A stretch of 64,000 nt of DNA from Lacimicrobium alkaliphilum (lineage in GTDB: Bacteria > Pseudomonadota > Gammaproteobacteria > Enterobacterales > Alteromonadaceae), in NCBI RefSeq assembly GCF_001466725.1, contig NZ_CP013650.1:248001-312000 (forward strand). The letters are read 5' to 3'. How positions within the stretch are numbered: the first letter of the stretch is position 1; each line of letters starts with the position of its first letter. The position numbers and the translations under genes are program-made. The notes below the pieces were generated by a model. That model was given only the letters and a program-made list of their open reading frames with translations, had not been told where the DNA came from and searched no databases. Below, piece after piece: positions 33,004 through 41,988 of the stretch.

Positions 33004-35676
33004 ATGACCCTGAATACCCGGCTTGTTACCCGTAAGCGTTATCTCAGCTTGCTGATCACCTCTGTGTTTGCCTCTGCTGCAGCAATGGCTCAGCAAGGCG
33101 AAGCGGAACAGGAAAAAGTCGAGAAAATAAGTGTGACTGGCTCTTTTATTAAAGGCCGGATTCAAAGCAGCAGTGCCTCACCCATTTCCTCGGTGAGCGC
33201 TGAAGATCTTGCCAATATTGGTGCCACCAGTGTGTCTGATCTGGTCAACACGCTGACCGTTAATACCGGGGCGCAGGTATACTCTGATAGCTTCGAACAG
33301 GCCCGTTCTGTGGGAACCACCAACATTAACTTACGCGGTTTGGGGGTGACATCGACCCTGGTTTTACTCAACGGTCAGCGCCAGACCCTGTCACCGGCGG
33401 TGACGGAAGGCGGTGACCAGTTTGTGGATTTAAGCTCACTGGTGCCGGCGATTGCGGTTCAGCGGGTTGAGGTGTTAAAAGACGGCGCGTCTTCGCTATA
33501 CGGCTCTGATGCCGTAGCCGGTGTGGTGAATTTTATTACCCGCTCGAAATTTGAAGGGCTTGAACTCGATCTCAACTATCAGAACAACAAGTATGGCTCC
33601 GACGAAGTCAGCTTAGGCGCGATTACCGGTGCCGCCAGTAACAAGGGGAATCTGATGTTTGCTGTGAATTATCTGACCCGCAGCAACGTGCCGAACTCTG
33701 AACGGCGTGATGACTATGCCGCCAAGCAGGACTCCTGGAGTGGTTATGGCTTTCCCGGCAAAGTCATTGCCTTTGACGGTCCGCCGGGCCCACCGATTAA
33801 GTTGATCGACCCGGTTTGTCTGGATGGTTCTGCGTTTGAGGAATTTCCCGGGCTGGTGCGTCCGGCACCGGATGGCGAACGCCCCAGTGACGGTTCCTGT
33901 CAGCTTAACTATGGCTATTATGGCGACATCATTGCAGAAGCCGAGCAGATGCAGGCGATGGCGCAGGGCTCTTATGATCTGACCAGCAATACCACCTTGT
34001 TCAGTGAGCTGGTGGTAGCCCGCAACCGCACCACCATTCATTCGGTACCCAGCCAGCCGCAGCTTGATGAGGTGCGGGTACCGGCCTATCATCCGGATGC
34101 CATCGAAGTGGGCGGTGCCGATCCCTTCCCCGGCAGCGCATCTGACAGTGGCGTGCTGTTTATCCGGCCATTGGGTGCGGGCTCGGAATCTAATGTGGAT
34201 GATAAGGTGTTTCGTTCCTGGCGCTATCAACTTGGCATTAAAGGAGATCTGCCCAATTATTGGTCGTGGCAGGCGAGTATGACCACCAGCGTGAATGAGA
34301 CCGAAAATTCACGAAAAGATGTGATTACCGATAACCTGCAGGCGGCCTTAAATGGTCAGGGCGGGCCATCGGGCGATCAATACTATTACTGGTTATCCTC
34401 CAGTCAGCATAAAAATACCCCCGAGATGTACGACTTTATCTTCGGTGAATTCGGCTACAAGGCCAAATCCAGTCAGACCGTTTTCGATGCGCATATCACC
34501 GGTGATTTATTTGAACTGGATGCCGGTCCTGTCGGCGTGGCGTTTGGTGCCCAGTACCGGACCGATAAACTGGAGTATGACTTTAACGAGCTTTCCAATG
34601 AGCTGGCGTTTAACTTCTTCGGTGGAGGTGAAGACTTCAGCGGTAAACAGGATGTTTGGGCGGTGTTTACAGAATTATCAGTACCTCTGACTGAAACCCT
34701 GGAGCTGCAGACAGCGTTGCGCCATGAAAGCTTTGATATTGCCAGTACCACGGATCCCAAAGTGGCCTTTTTATGGGCCCCCACTGAGGACCTCAGCCTG
34801 CGTGCCAGCTACGGTTCGTCTTTTCGCATCGCCACGGTATTCCAGACCGACTCTCAGTTTATTACCCCGCAGACTGCCGTTGATCCTTACGCCGGTGGTT
34901 TTGCCGGCGGCGAGGAAGTCAGCTTTATTTCGTTGCTGACCGGCGACCCAGACAAGCCCTTAGAACCCCAGACGTCGAAAGCGTACAACCTGGGCTTTAG
35001 CTGGTTCCCGGTAGAGGGGCTCTCTGTCAGCGCCGACTACTGGCGCTTCGATTATTCCGACTTTATTACACCGGAATCTCCGGCGGCCTTGCTGATGACA
35101 AACCCTGACAGTGAGCAGATTGAGCGCAGCCCAAGCGGCGAGGCAGTTAAAATTACCACCTACTATCGTAATGCCGGCTCGGTGGAAACTGATGGTCTGG
35201 ATTTCAATCTTCACTACGACTGGTCGCTGGATGAACTGGGAACACTGCGGACGTCGCTGGATGGCACTTATATCCTGAGTTACGACCTGGATGATCCGCT
35301 GTTGGGTATGATTGATGGCAGAGGTAACGTCAATGACAACAACTTTGGTGTGTCGACTGTGCCGTTGCGCGCCAACCTGGGTCTGATATGGAATCATAAA
35401 AAGCATTCTGCCAATCTGTATGTCCGCCATATTGGTGATTATGAGAATGATAATGATGACAACGCCAAGGTCGCCAGCTGGACCCGAATTGATATGCAGT
35501 ACAATTATCAGTTTGATGCCTGGTATGCAGAAGGCAAAGGCCCGCGCCTGACGCTCGGAGCCAGTAACCTGTTTGACCGGGCAGCACCTCAGGTACGCAA
35601 CTCCATTGGTTATGATGCGACGGTGCACGACCCCAGAGGCAGAATGTTGTATCTCAATATCAAACAGCAATTCTGA
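33004..35676 (+). CDS. TonB-dependent outer-membrane receptor of the GntR island
   Basis: The protein has 890 residues. It has a signal peptide (LSLLITSVFASAAAMAQ), a TonB-box-like region and plug start (VEKISVTGSFIKGRIQSSSASPISSVSAEDL), VLLNGQRQTLSP and VEVLKDGASSLYGSDAVAGVVNFITR, then a barrel ending in GRMLYLNIKQQF with the terminal Phe. The GSFIKGR plug is typical of the large receptors that marine and freshwater proteobacteria use for organic substrates. AAGGA before the ATG at 33004 sets the start. The paired GntR sites upstream suggest that it brings in the compound degraded by this island. Confidence 0.88.
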   Translation: MTLNTRLVTRKRYLSLLITSVFASAAAMAQQGEAEQEKVEKISVTGSFIKGRIQSSSASPISSVSAEDLANIGATSVSDLVNTLTVNTGAQVYSDSFEQARSVGTTNINLRGLGVTSTLVLLNGQRQTLSPAVTEGGDQFVDLSSLVPAIAVQRVEVLKDGASSLYGSDAVAGVVNFITRSKFEGLELDLNYQNNKYGSDEVSLGAITGAASNKGNLMFAVNYLTRSNVPNSERRDDYAAKQDSWSGYGFPGKVIAFDGPPGPPIKLIDPVCLDGSAFEEFPGLVRPAPDGERPSDGSCQLNYGYYGDIIAEAEQMQAMAQGSYDLTSNTTLFSELVVARNRTTIHSVPSQPQLDEVRVPAYHPDAIEVGGADPFPGSASDSGVLFIRPLGAGSESNVDDKVFRSWRYQLGIKGDLPNYWSWQASMTTSVNETENSRKDVITDNLQAALNGQGGPSGDQYYYWLSSSQHKNTPEMYDFIFGEFGYKAKSSQTVFDAHITGDLFELDAGPVGVAFGAQYRTDKLEYDFNELSNELAFNFFGGGEDFSGKQDVWAVFTELSVPLTETLELQTALRHESFDIASTTDPKVAFLWAPTEDLSLRASYGSSFRIATVFQTDSQFITPQTAVDPYAGGFAGGEEVSFISLLTGDPDKPLEPQTSKAYNLGFSWFPVEGLSVSADYWRFDYSDFITPESPAALLMTNPDSEQIERSPSGEAVKITTYYRNAGSVETDGLDFNLHYDWSLDELGTLRTSLDGTYILSYDLDDPLLGMIDGRGNVNDNNFGVSTVPLRANLGLIWNHKKHSANLYVRHIGDYENDNDDNAKVASWTRIDMQYNYQFDAWYAEGKGPRLTLGASNLFDRAAPQVRNSIGYDATVHDPRGRMLYLNIKQQF

Positions 35677-35700
35677 ATCTATGTTTAAGTATGCAAGTCG

Positions 35701-35715
35701 GCAGCCATAGGCTGC
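35701..35715. terminator. Hairpin between convergent genes
   Basis: GCAGCC-ata-GGCTGC lies between the end of the TonB receptor gene and the end of the CheY-like gene. There is no clear T tract, so it is a weak candidate for a shared terminator. Confidence 0.35.
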
Positions 35716-35724
35716 TGGCTTCGT

Positions 35725-36129
35725 CTAATCCTGTCTGAGCGCTTTTCCCCAGATGGTTTCAATTTGCTGTGGCAGGGTCATGGGATCAAAGGGTTTGGCA
35801 ATCACATCCAGTGCGCCTAAAGACAGGTAGTGTTTAATTTCCGACGGTTGCACTTTGGCGGTCATAAAGATCACCGGGATCTCTTTACCTCCGGGTATCT
35901 CCCTGAGCGCTGTTAAGGTACTGGGGCCATCCATTACCGGCATCATCACATCGAGCATAATCAGGTCGGGCTGAAAGTTATTCACCTGCTGCAGTGCCCG
36001 TTCACCATTTTCACACAACAATATTTCAAACTGACCGATATGCTGCAGGGCAATTTCCAGAATCTGTCGAATATCTTCATCATCTTCAACACACATGATC
36101 CGCTTTAAGGGGACTGCCTTGTGATTCAT
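35725..36129 (-). CDS. CheY-like single-domain response regulator
   Basis: The protein has 134 residues and is only a receiver domain: acidic pocket EDDED (residues 15-19), phospho-acceptor Asp60 in IMLDVMMPVMDG, the Thr in FMTAK and the Lys in IAKPFDP. With no output domain it must work by protein contact or as a phosphate shuttle. It overlaps the preceding REC-HDOD gene by 4 bp (ATGA), so the two are co-translated. It may receive phosphate from the two sensor kinases encoded across the divergent promoter. Confidence 0.9.
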   Translation of the reverse strand: MNHKAVPLKRIMCVEDDEDIRQILEIALQHIGQFEILLCENGERALQQVNNFQPDLIMLDVMMPVMDGPSTLTALREIPGGKEIPVIFMTAKVQPSEIKHYLSLGALDVIAKPFDPMTLPQQIETIWGKALRQD

Positions 36130-37277
36130 CCAGCGTCTTCCTTCAGGATATTGCTATCCCGGGTAAATCCGGCCTGACGGAGTAATTTTTGTGCCTGAGG
36201 TGTGGCCAGTTTTCCCTCTGTGTTCAGAGCGGCGAGATGCATGACGATAGCGGCTTTGTCTGTTGTTCCGACAGGCAGTACATGTACTGCACCGATAAGC
36301 TCCCGTATGGAGAGGGGCAGCCGCCACTGGATCTTAAGTTTGTTGCCGAACACCTTGGCCCAGTCCTGAACCAGAGTCGTGATCGTCTCGTCCCGGAGCT
36401 GTTCGCCAGTATAAGCCAGATCCTGGAGTACTTTTAATACGCCGAGTTCGCCAATTCGGCTTAATAAGCCGGCTATGTAAAGAGGTCGCTCTCGCAAGCC
36501 AATTTTTTCACCCATGGATTCGGCGGTTTTTGCCACTTTCTCGGCCTGGTCTTTATAGGCTTTGGCCAGTTCTGAGATATGCGGGTGCTTAAATGAAGAA
36601 GAGATATCCAGTGACATCGCCAGAGCATGACTCAGTGCCATATCCACGCCCAATGTGGCCAGGGCTTCGTTAAGAGATTGTATGGCCTTGCCACTGCGCC
36701 CCAGTGAATAGTTATTGGCAAGATCCAGCAGCCGGGCTGTAATTGCTGGTGCCTCGCGCCATTCGCGGGCCAGCGTGGCCGGTGACAGGCTGTCTTTTTG
36801 AGCAATGAGGGTGAGCAGATGCACAGGGTCTATTTCACCGGGTAACTGAACCAGATTGTCTGCACGTTTGGACAGCAATAGTTGTATATCCACTTCAGCT
36901 TTGCCGACTTCATCTGTTGTACAGAGCAATATTTTCAGGCGCTGATGTACTTCCTCTATATCGAAAGGCTTGGTAATAAAACCATTGACCTTGCACCGGG
37001 CGGCTTGCACCACTGACTCTCTGTCAGAACGGGCAGTAATCATAATGACTTTGGTACTGGTATCTTGTCGACGGATACGCCTGACCAGTTCAAGCCCGCT
37101 GCCGTCTGGCAGATTCCAGTCGCACAGCAGACAATCAGGCGCCTGTTGTTGCCAGAGTTCCATTCCCTGACTCAGGGATTCGGCCCTGACCACATGCATG
37201 TTGGCGTCGAGCCCTGATACCAGGCTCTCCAGCAATTCTGCGATCAGTTCGTCATCTTCAAGAATCAAGACTTTCAC
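36126..37277 (-). CDS. Response regulator with HDOD output domain
   Basis: The protein has 383 residues. A receiver domain (LILEDDELIAELLESL, phospho-acceptor in CLLCDWNLPDGSGLELV, ITARSD, FITKPFD) is followed by an HDOD domain from about residue 145 to 340 (DPVHLLTLIAQKDSLSPATLAREWREAPAITARLLDLANN, then IAGLLSRIGELGVLKVL). HDOD is a non-catalytic relative of the HD domain found in signalling proteins. The 4-bp overlaps on both sides place it in a tightly coupled three-gene operon with a GGDEF protein and a CheY-like protein. Confidence 0.87.
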   Translation of the reverse strand: MKVLILEDDELIAELLESLVSGLDANMHVVRAESLSQGMELWQQQAPDCLLCDWNLPDGSGLELVRRIRRQDTSTKVIMITARSDRESVVQAARCKVNGFITKPFDIEEVHQRLKILLCTTDEVGKAEVDIQLLLSKRADNLVQLPGEIDPVHLLTLIAQKDSLSPATLAREWREAPAITARLLDLANNYSLGRSGKAIQSLNEALATLGVDMALSHALAMSLDISSSFKHPHISELAKAYKDQAEKVAKTAESMGEKIGLRERPLYIAGLLSRIGELGVLKVLQDLAYTGEQLRDETITTLVQDWAKVFGNKLKIQWRLPLSIRELIGAVHVLPVGTTDKAAIVMHLAALNTEGKLATPQAQKLLRQAGFTRDSNILKEDAG

Positions 37278-39040
37278 TGTTGCTCACCTTTGGCGGCGCC
37301 AGCCAGCGCCAGGCTAACGCCATTTCGGCCGAGTTGTTTACGCTGGTACAGGGCCTGATCGGCGGCTTCAAGGGCCGATTCGGGATCTTCATAGTCATTC
37401 AGAAGCGCAATTCCGGCACTGAGGGTGACATGAAACTCATTTCTGCCCGATTGAAATACAAGCCCGGAAAAATGCAGCCGTATCTGTTCCAGAATCTGTT
37501 CCGCCTGGGTCAAATCGCATTGTGGCATTACTATGGCAAACTCTTCGCCACCGTAGCGGCCAATTTTGTCTGTTTTGCGCAATCTGTGGGTCAGCAGGTT
37601 CGCCAGTGCCTTTATGACGGTGTCACCTGTGCCATGACCGTAGTCATCATTGACCCGTTTAAAATGATCCAAATCCAGCATCACCACGGCAGCCTGTTCG
37701 CCAACCCGCCGACAGCGTGCATACTCGTTAGCCATCTCCTGCTTTATCAGGGAGTGTTTTAAAAGTCCGGTAAGGCTGTCTCTGGCCAGCAGGTTAGCGA
37801 GCTGTCTGGCGCGAAAACAGCGGGTCCTGACGGTTTCCTTTAACTCTGAGTCGGAGATAGGCTTGGATATAAATTCATCGGCTCCGTCTGCCAGTGCCTT
37901 GAGTTGTTCTGACTTGTCCTGCTCAGCTGACAGATAGATGATGGGGAGACTCAGCCACTGGGGCTGAAAGCGAATCATCCGTGCCAGCGTTGGTCCGGAA
38001 TAGGCGCCCATATGCACATCCAGCAGTAATATATCCGGTTTAAACTCAGACAATACCGAGAAAATGGCTTCCGGCGTGCCAAGTGTCTTAACCGTCATTC
38101 CTGCCGCCGTCAGCGTCAGACGGTAGTGCTCCAACAGATCGACATCGTCATCTACTATCAATACCTTACCCCCTGAAGCCTCCAGGCGCTCTGTTTGCAA
38201 CCGCTGCAGATATTCTGCGACTTCCGTAGCATTGGTGGCTTCTGAAAACAGTCCATCGATACCCAGGGCGGCGATTTTGTAGCGACTGTCGAATTCCGGG
38301 CATGAACCAAAACAGACAATGCTGATACTTCTTTGCGGGGTTTGTTGTTGCAACAGGCGCCTAATCTCAATACAGGCCTGGGCTTGTGATACATGGGCAA
38401 TCATTATCACAGATGTCGGTATCCGGCTTAACTTCTGGCTAAACTCGGCGCAGCTTGCGACCGACATTAATGCAAAACCGTAGTGTTTAAGCTCCTCCTG
38501 CAAAGAGGTATAGAAGGCCCCCTGGTGCTCAACCAATACCAATAGGGCATCTTCGTTGTCGTGGTTCTGACGTTCAGATATTGCGGCAGATTTTGGTGCT
38601 GAATCTCCCAGTAACCTGTCTAAGTCCTTCAGTTCCGGCAGAATCCTATGTTGGAGCTCTGAATAGATAGCCGGCCATTTATCACCCTTATTGTGAGGTT
38701 GCTGTAAAAGTCCTTTGACGAGTTGTTCCAGAGTCCGGCTTTGGTGACTGAATTGTTGCAAACCAAAGGTGCCTGCTGAGCCTGTGAGTCGATGCAATAC
38801 CTGATGCAGGTATTCCAATAGTTCCCAGTCGCCATGTTGCTCGTCTGACTGACCGATTTTGTGTCTCAGATCATCCAGTTCCCGGGCAGTTCTGTGGCTG
38901 AAGCGCTGCGATAACAGCCTTAATTTATCTTCAACTGAGTCAGACGGATTTTCTGCCATGATCTTGGTTACCGTGTTCAGCCAGGGGCTTTTGATAGAAG
39001 AGTTCACTGGATTATTTAAAGTTAACAGACGGACCGGCAT
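37274..39040 (-). CDS. Hpt-receiver-GGDEF diguanylate cyclase
   Basis: The protein has 588 residues. From the N-terminus it has an Hpt domain (His83 in VLHRLTGSAGTFGL), a degenerate receiver-like region (about 165-280, ALLVLVEHQGAFYTSLQEEL), a full receiver (VLIVDDDVDLLEHYRL, PDILLLDVHMG, FISKPIS), and a GGDEF domain with DSLTGLLKH, MLDLDHFKRVND and the active-site GGEEF. It should make cyclic di-GMP under phosphorelay control. An alternative ATG at 38959 would drop 27 residues that have no domain; neither start has a strong ribosome binding site. It heads the minus-strand operon and is divergent from a sensor kinase gene. Confidence 0.87.
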   Translation of the reverse strand: MPVRLLTLNNPVNSSIKSPWLNTVTKIMAENPSDSVEDKLRLLSQRFSHRTARELDDLRHKIGQSDEQHGDWELLEYLHQVLHRLTGSAGTFGLQQFSHQSRTLEQLVKGLLQQPHNKGDKWPAIYSELQHRILPELKDLDRLLGDSAPKSAAISERQNHDNEDALLVLVEHQGAFYTSLQEELKHYGFALMSVASCAEFSQKLSRIPTSVIMIAHVSQAQACIEIRRLLQQQTPQRSISIVCFGSCPEFDSRYKIAALGIDGLFSEATNATEVAEYLQRLQTERLEASGGKVLIVDDDVDLLEHYRLTLTAAGMTVKTLGTPEAIFSVLSEFKPDILLLDVHMGAYSGPTLARMIRFQPQWLSLPIIYLSAEQDKSEQLKALADGADEFISKPISDSELKETVRTRCFRARQLANLLARDSLTGLLKHSLIKQEMANEYARCRRVGEQAAVVMLDLDHFKRVNDDYGHGTGDTVIKALANLLTHRLRKTDKIGRYGGEEFAIVMPQCDLTQAEQILEQIRLHFSGLVFQSGRNEFHVTLSAGIALLNDYEDPESALEAADQALYQRKQLGRNGVSLALAGAAKGEQQ

Positions 39041-39144
39041 TCGTCATATCTTTCTCAAACTCTGCCATGCTCGACTATATTCGATATTTGTGATCTAAAG
39101 AGATATCTTCAATATCAATCATTTCGGTGATCAAAGGACAATCT

Positions 39145-41988
39145 ATGCAACCTCCAGCTATTCCGGAAAATGAGCAGTTGAGGCTTCGGGCTCTGGTAGA
39201 ATCAGGGTTGCTGGACTCTGCACCGGAGGAACGTTTTGATCGGCTCACGGCCATGGCTAAAGCCCTTTTCTCGGTACCCATAGTATTGGTATCACTGGTA
39301 GACAGGGACAGACAATGGTTTAAATCCAGGCAGGGTCTGGATGCCACAGAAACCCCCCGCGATATTTCTTTTTGCGGCCATGCCATCTTGCAGCACCAGC
39401 TTTTTGTTGTTGAAAATGCACTCGAAGATCCCCGTTTCAGCGACAACCCTCTGGTTGTCGGAGCACCACATATCCGCTTTTATGCCGGCGCGCCAATTCG
39501 GGACGAAGGGGGCTACAACCTGGGGACACTATGTCTTATTGGCACCGAACCGCAGCAGCTCAGTAAAAAGCAACAAAGCATGCTGCGGGATTTGGCAGTG
39601 TTAGTAGAAAAGGAAATTCAGTATCAGGATGTGCGCAGGCTAAACCGTCAGTTACGGGAGAGTCGCGATCAATATGCGTCGCTGGTGGAAAATATCCCCG
39701 GTATTACCTATCGCTGTTTGCATGATAAAAGCTGGACAATGTTGTTTATGAGTCGCGAGATCGATCCGCTGACCGGCTATCCTGTCAGCGACTTTATTCA
39801 GAACGCGAAACGAAGTTATGCCAGTCTGATCCCTGAAGAATATCATCAATATTTGAGTGATATGGTAGACAAGGCTATTGCGCAGAAAGACGCCTGGCAT
39901 ATTGAGTACCCGATACGACATGCCGACGGAAAGCTTCGATGGATAGAGGAGCGCGGTAATGCCATCTATGATGAGGACGATAATGTCAGTTGCCTGCAAG
40001 GCTTTTTGCTGGATATCAGCCGCGAAAAAGCCGCCAGAGATAAGTTACAGCGTCAGAACCAGGCGTTGAATTTGCTCAATAAGATCAGTTTTGAACTCAG
40101 TGGTGAGCTCCAACAGGTCATTGAGCGGGCATTAAAGCTTGGCTGTGAATTCTTAAATATGGATATGGCCATTGTCAGTGAAGTTCTGGCGCAAACCTAT
40201 GTGGTCCGTTGGTTTCATAGCCATGAGCCCGGCCAGTTGCATCACGAACAACGCTTCGCTCTGGCTGAGACATATTGTGATATTACGCTTAGCCAGGGGA
40301 AGCAGGTGGCCATAGCGCATATGCGCGAATCGGCCTTCAGTTCACACCGTTGTTATCAGACTTTTGGTATGGAGAGCTATATTGCTCAACCGCTAAAGGT
40401 GGATGGCAAACTCTTCGGTACCCTGAACTTTACCTCTGCCAGTCCAAGACTCGGGGGGTTTGATGAAATCGACCGACTTTTTGTCAGTTTACTGGAGCGC
40501 TGGCTGGGGGCAAAACTCGACTGGCATCAGCAGCGCCGCAAACTGAAAAATCTGGTGGAGCAGGTGCCGGGGATGATCTATCAGTATCGACAATGGCCTG
40601 ATGGTCGGATTTCACTGCCTTATGCCAGTCCCGGTATTGAGGAAATCTACGGATTAACAGCACAAGAACTGGAGCACGATGCCTCAGCCTTATACTCCAG
40701 AATCCATAACGAAGATGTTGAGCGGGTCAGTCAGGGGATTGCGCAATCACAACAGCAATTATCGCTCTGGCATCAGCAGTACCGGATCACCAATGCCGCT
40801 GGTGAGGTGGAGTGGATAGAGGGTCGGGCAGTACCGGTCAGATTAGAAGATGGCAGTACCGACTGGTATGGTTATATCGCCAGTATTCAGGCTGCCAAGC
40901 AGATAGAGCTGACGCTGGAAAGCAGTGAACAACGCTTACGGGCGCTATTTGAACTCAGTCCTATTGGCATTGCCCTGATAGACTTCAGTACTGCCAGGCT
41001 TCTTGATTGCAATGCGGCGTTGTTGCATCCTTCCGGCTATCGCCGTGGTGAATTGTTGGAGCTGCATATGATGGATCTCGTGCCCCCGGACTATCAGTAT
41101 CTGCGCCATCAGATCCTCGAACAGTTGCAGTCTCAGGGGCGTTTTGATCCCGTTGAAGCCGAGTTGCAGTGCAAGGGAGGCCGTACCTATCCGATACGTT
41201 TGCAAGGAGTAAAAATAACTGACCAAGAACAAAACCCGCTGCTTTGGTGCCTGGTTGAAGATATCTCAGAACATAAGCGTATCGAACGAATGCAGAAGGA
41301 GTTTATTGCCACAGTGAGTCATGAGTTGCGCACGCCACTGACCTCAATTAAAGGTGCGCTAAGCCTGCTTGGTGGTGGCATGGTAGAGAATCTCCCGGAA
41401 AAGGCAAAGTCGTTGCTATCTGCTGCCTACAGAAATAGCAACCATCTGGGTGAGCTTATCGATGATATTCTGGACTTAGAAAAGCTTACCGCCGGGGCGA
41501 TGATATTTGATACGCAAACTCTGCAGGTATCTGAAGTGATGCGGGAAGCCAAAGAGCTGTATCAGCATTACGGCCAGAAAAGAGGCATCCGTGTAAGGTT
41601 GCTACAGCCTGAGGGCGGGCATCATGTCAGGGCAGATAAGAAACGTCTATTGCAGGCGCTGGGGAATTTACTGTCAAATGCGATTAAATTTTCTCCTGAA
41701 CAGGATGAGGTAACCGTTTCTGTCATCAATGAGCAGCAACAGGTACGCATACTGGTGCAGGATCAGGGGCCCGGGATCGCAGAGGCGTTTAAAGACCGGA
41801 TCTTCAGCCGCTTTGCCCAGGCAGACAGCTCCGATACCCGTAAAAAAGGTGGAACTGGCCTGGGGCTGGCTATTACCCGTGAGTTAATGGAACAAATGGG
41901 TGGCAGTGTGGACTTCGTATCCGTTCCCGGACAAGGAACAACCTTTTGGCTGCAATTACCCCAAGCTGAACAACAACTGGAATCATGA
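39145..41988 (+). CDS. GAF/PAS multi-sensor histidine kinase
   Basis: The protein has 947 residues and no membrane segment. Domain order: GAF (about 10-160, RFDRLTAMAKALFSVPIVLVSLVD, FCGHAI), PAS (about 175-300, VENIPGITYRC), GAF (about 310-455), PAS (about 470-590, VEQVPGMIYQYRQW), PAS (about 595-710, LFELSPIGIALIDFS), then HisKA with His726 in VSHELRTPLTS and a HATPase with NLLSNAIKFSPEQ, DQGPGIAEAFKDRIF and GGTGLGLAI. There is no receiver, so its partner is probably among the divergent REC proteins. The ATG at 39145 has AGGA 6 bases upstream. It overlaps the next kinase gene by 4 bp. Confidence 0.9.
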   Translation: MQPPAIPENEQLRLRALVESGLLDSAPEERFDRLTAMAKALFSVPIVLVSLVDRDRQWFKSRQGLDATETPRDISFCGHAILQHQLFVVENALEDPRFSDNPLVVGAPHIRFYAGAPIRDEGGYNLGTLCLIGTEPQQLSKKQQSMLRDLAVLVEKEIQYQDVRRLNRQLRESRDQYASLVENIPGITYRCLHDKSWTMLFMSREIDPLTGYPVSDFIQNAKRSYASLIPEEYHQYLSDMVDKAIAQKDAWHIEYPIRHADGKLRWIEERGNAIYDEDDNVSCLQGFLLDISREKAARDKLQRQNQALNLLNKISFELSGELQQVIERALKLGCEFLNMDMAIVSEVLAQTYVVRWFHSHEPGQLHHEQRFALAETYCDITLSQGKQVAIAHMRESAFSSHRCYQTFGMESYIAQPLKVDGKLFGTLNFTSASPRLGGFDEIDRLFVSLLERWLGAKLDWHQQRRKLKNLVEQVPGMIYQYRQWPDGRISLPYASPGIEEIYGLTAQELEHDASALYSRIHNEDVERVSQGIAQSQQQLSLWHQQYRITNAAGEVEWIEGRAVPVRLEDGSTDWYGYIASIQAAKQIELTLESSEQRLRALFELSPIGIALIDFSTARLLDCNAALLHPSGYRRGELLELHMMDLVPPDYQYLRHQILEQLQSQGRFDPVEAELQCKGGRTYPIRLQGVKITDQEQNPLLWCLVEDISEHKRIERMQKEFIATVSHELRTPLTSIKGALSLLGGGMVENLPEKAKSLLSAAYRNSNHLGELIDDILDLEKLTAGAMIFDTQTLQVSEVMREAKELYQHYGQKRGIRVRLLQPEGGHHVRADKKRLLQALGNLLSNAIKFSPEQDEVTVSVINEQQQVRILVQDQGPGIAEAFKDRIFSRFAQADSSDTRKKGGTGLGLAITRELMEQMGGSVDFVSVPGQGTTFWLQLPQAEQQLES

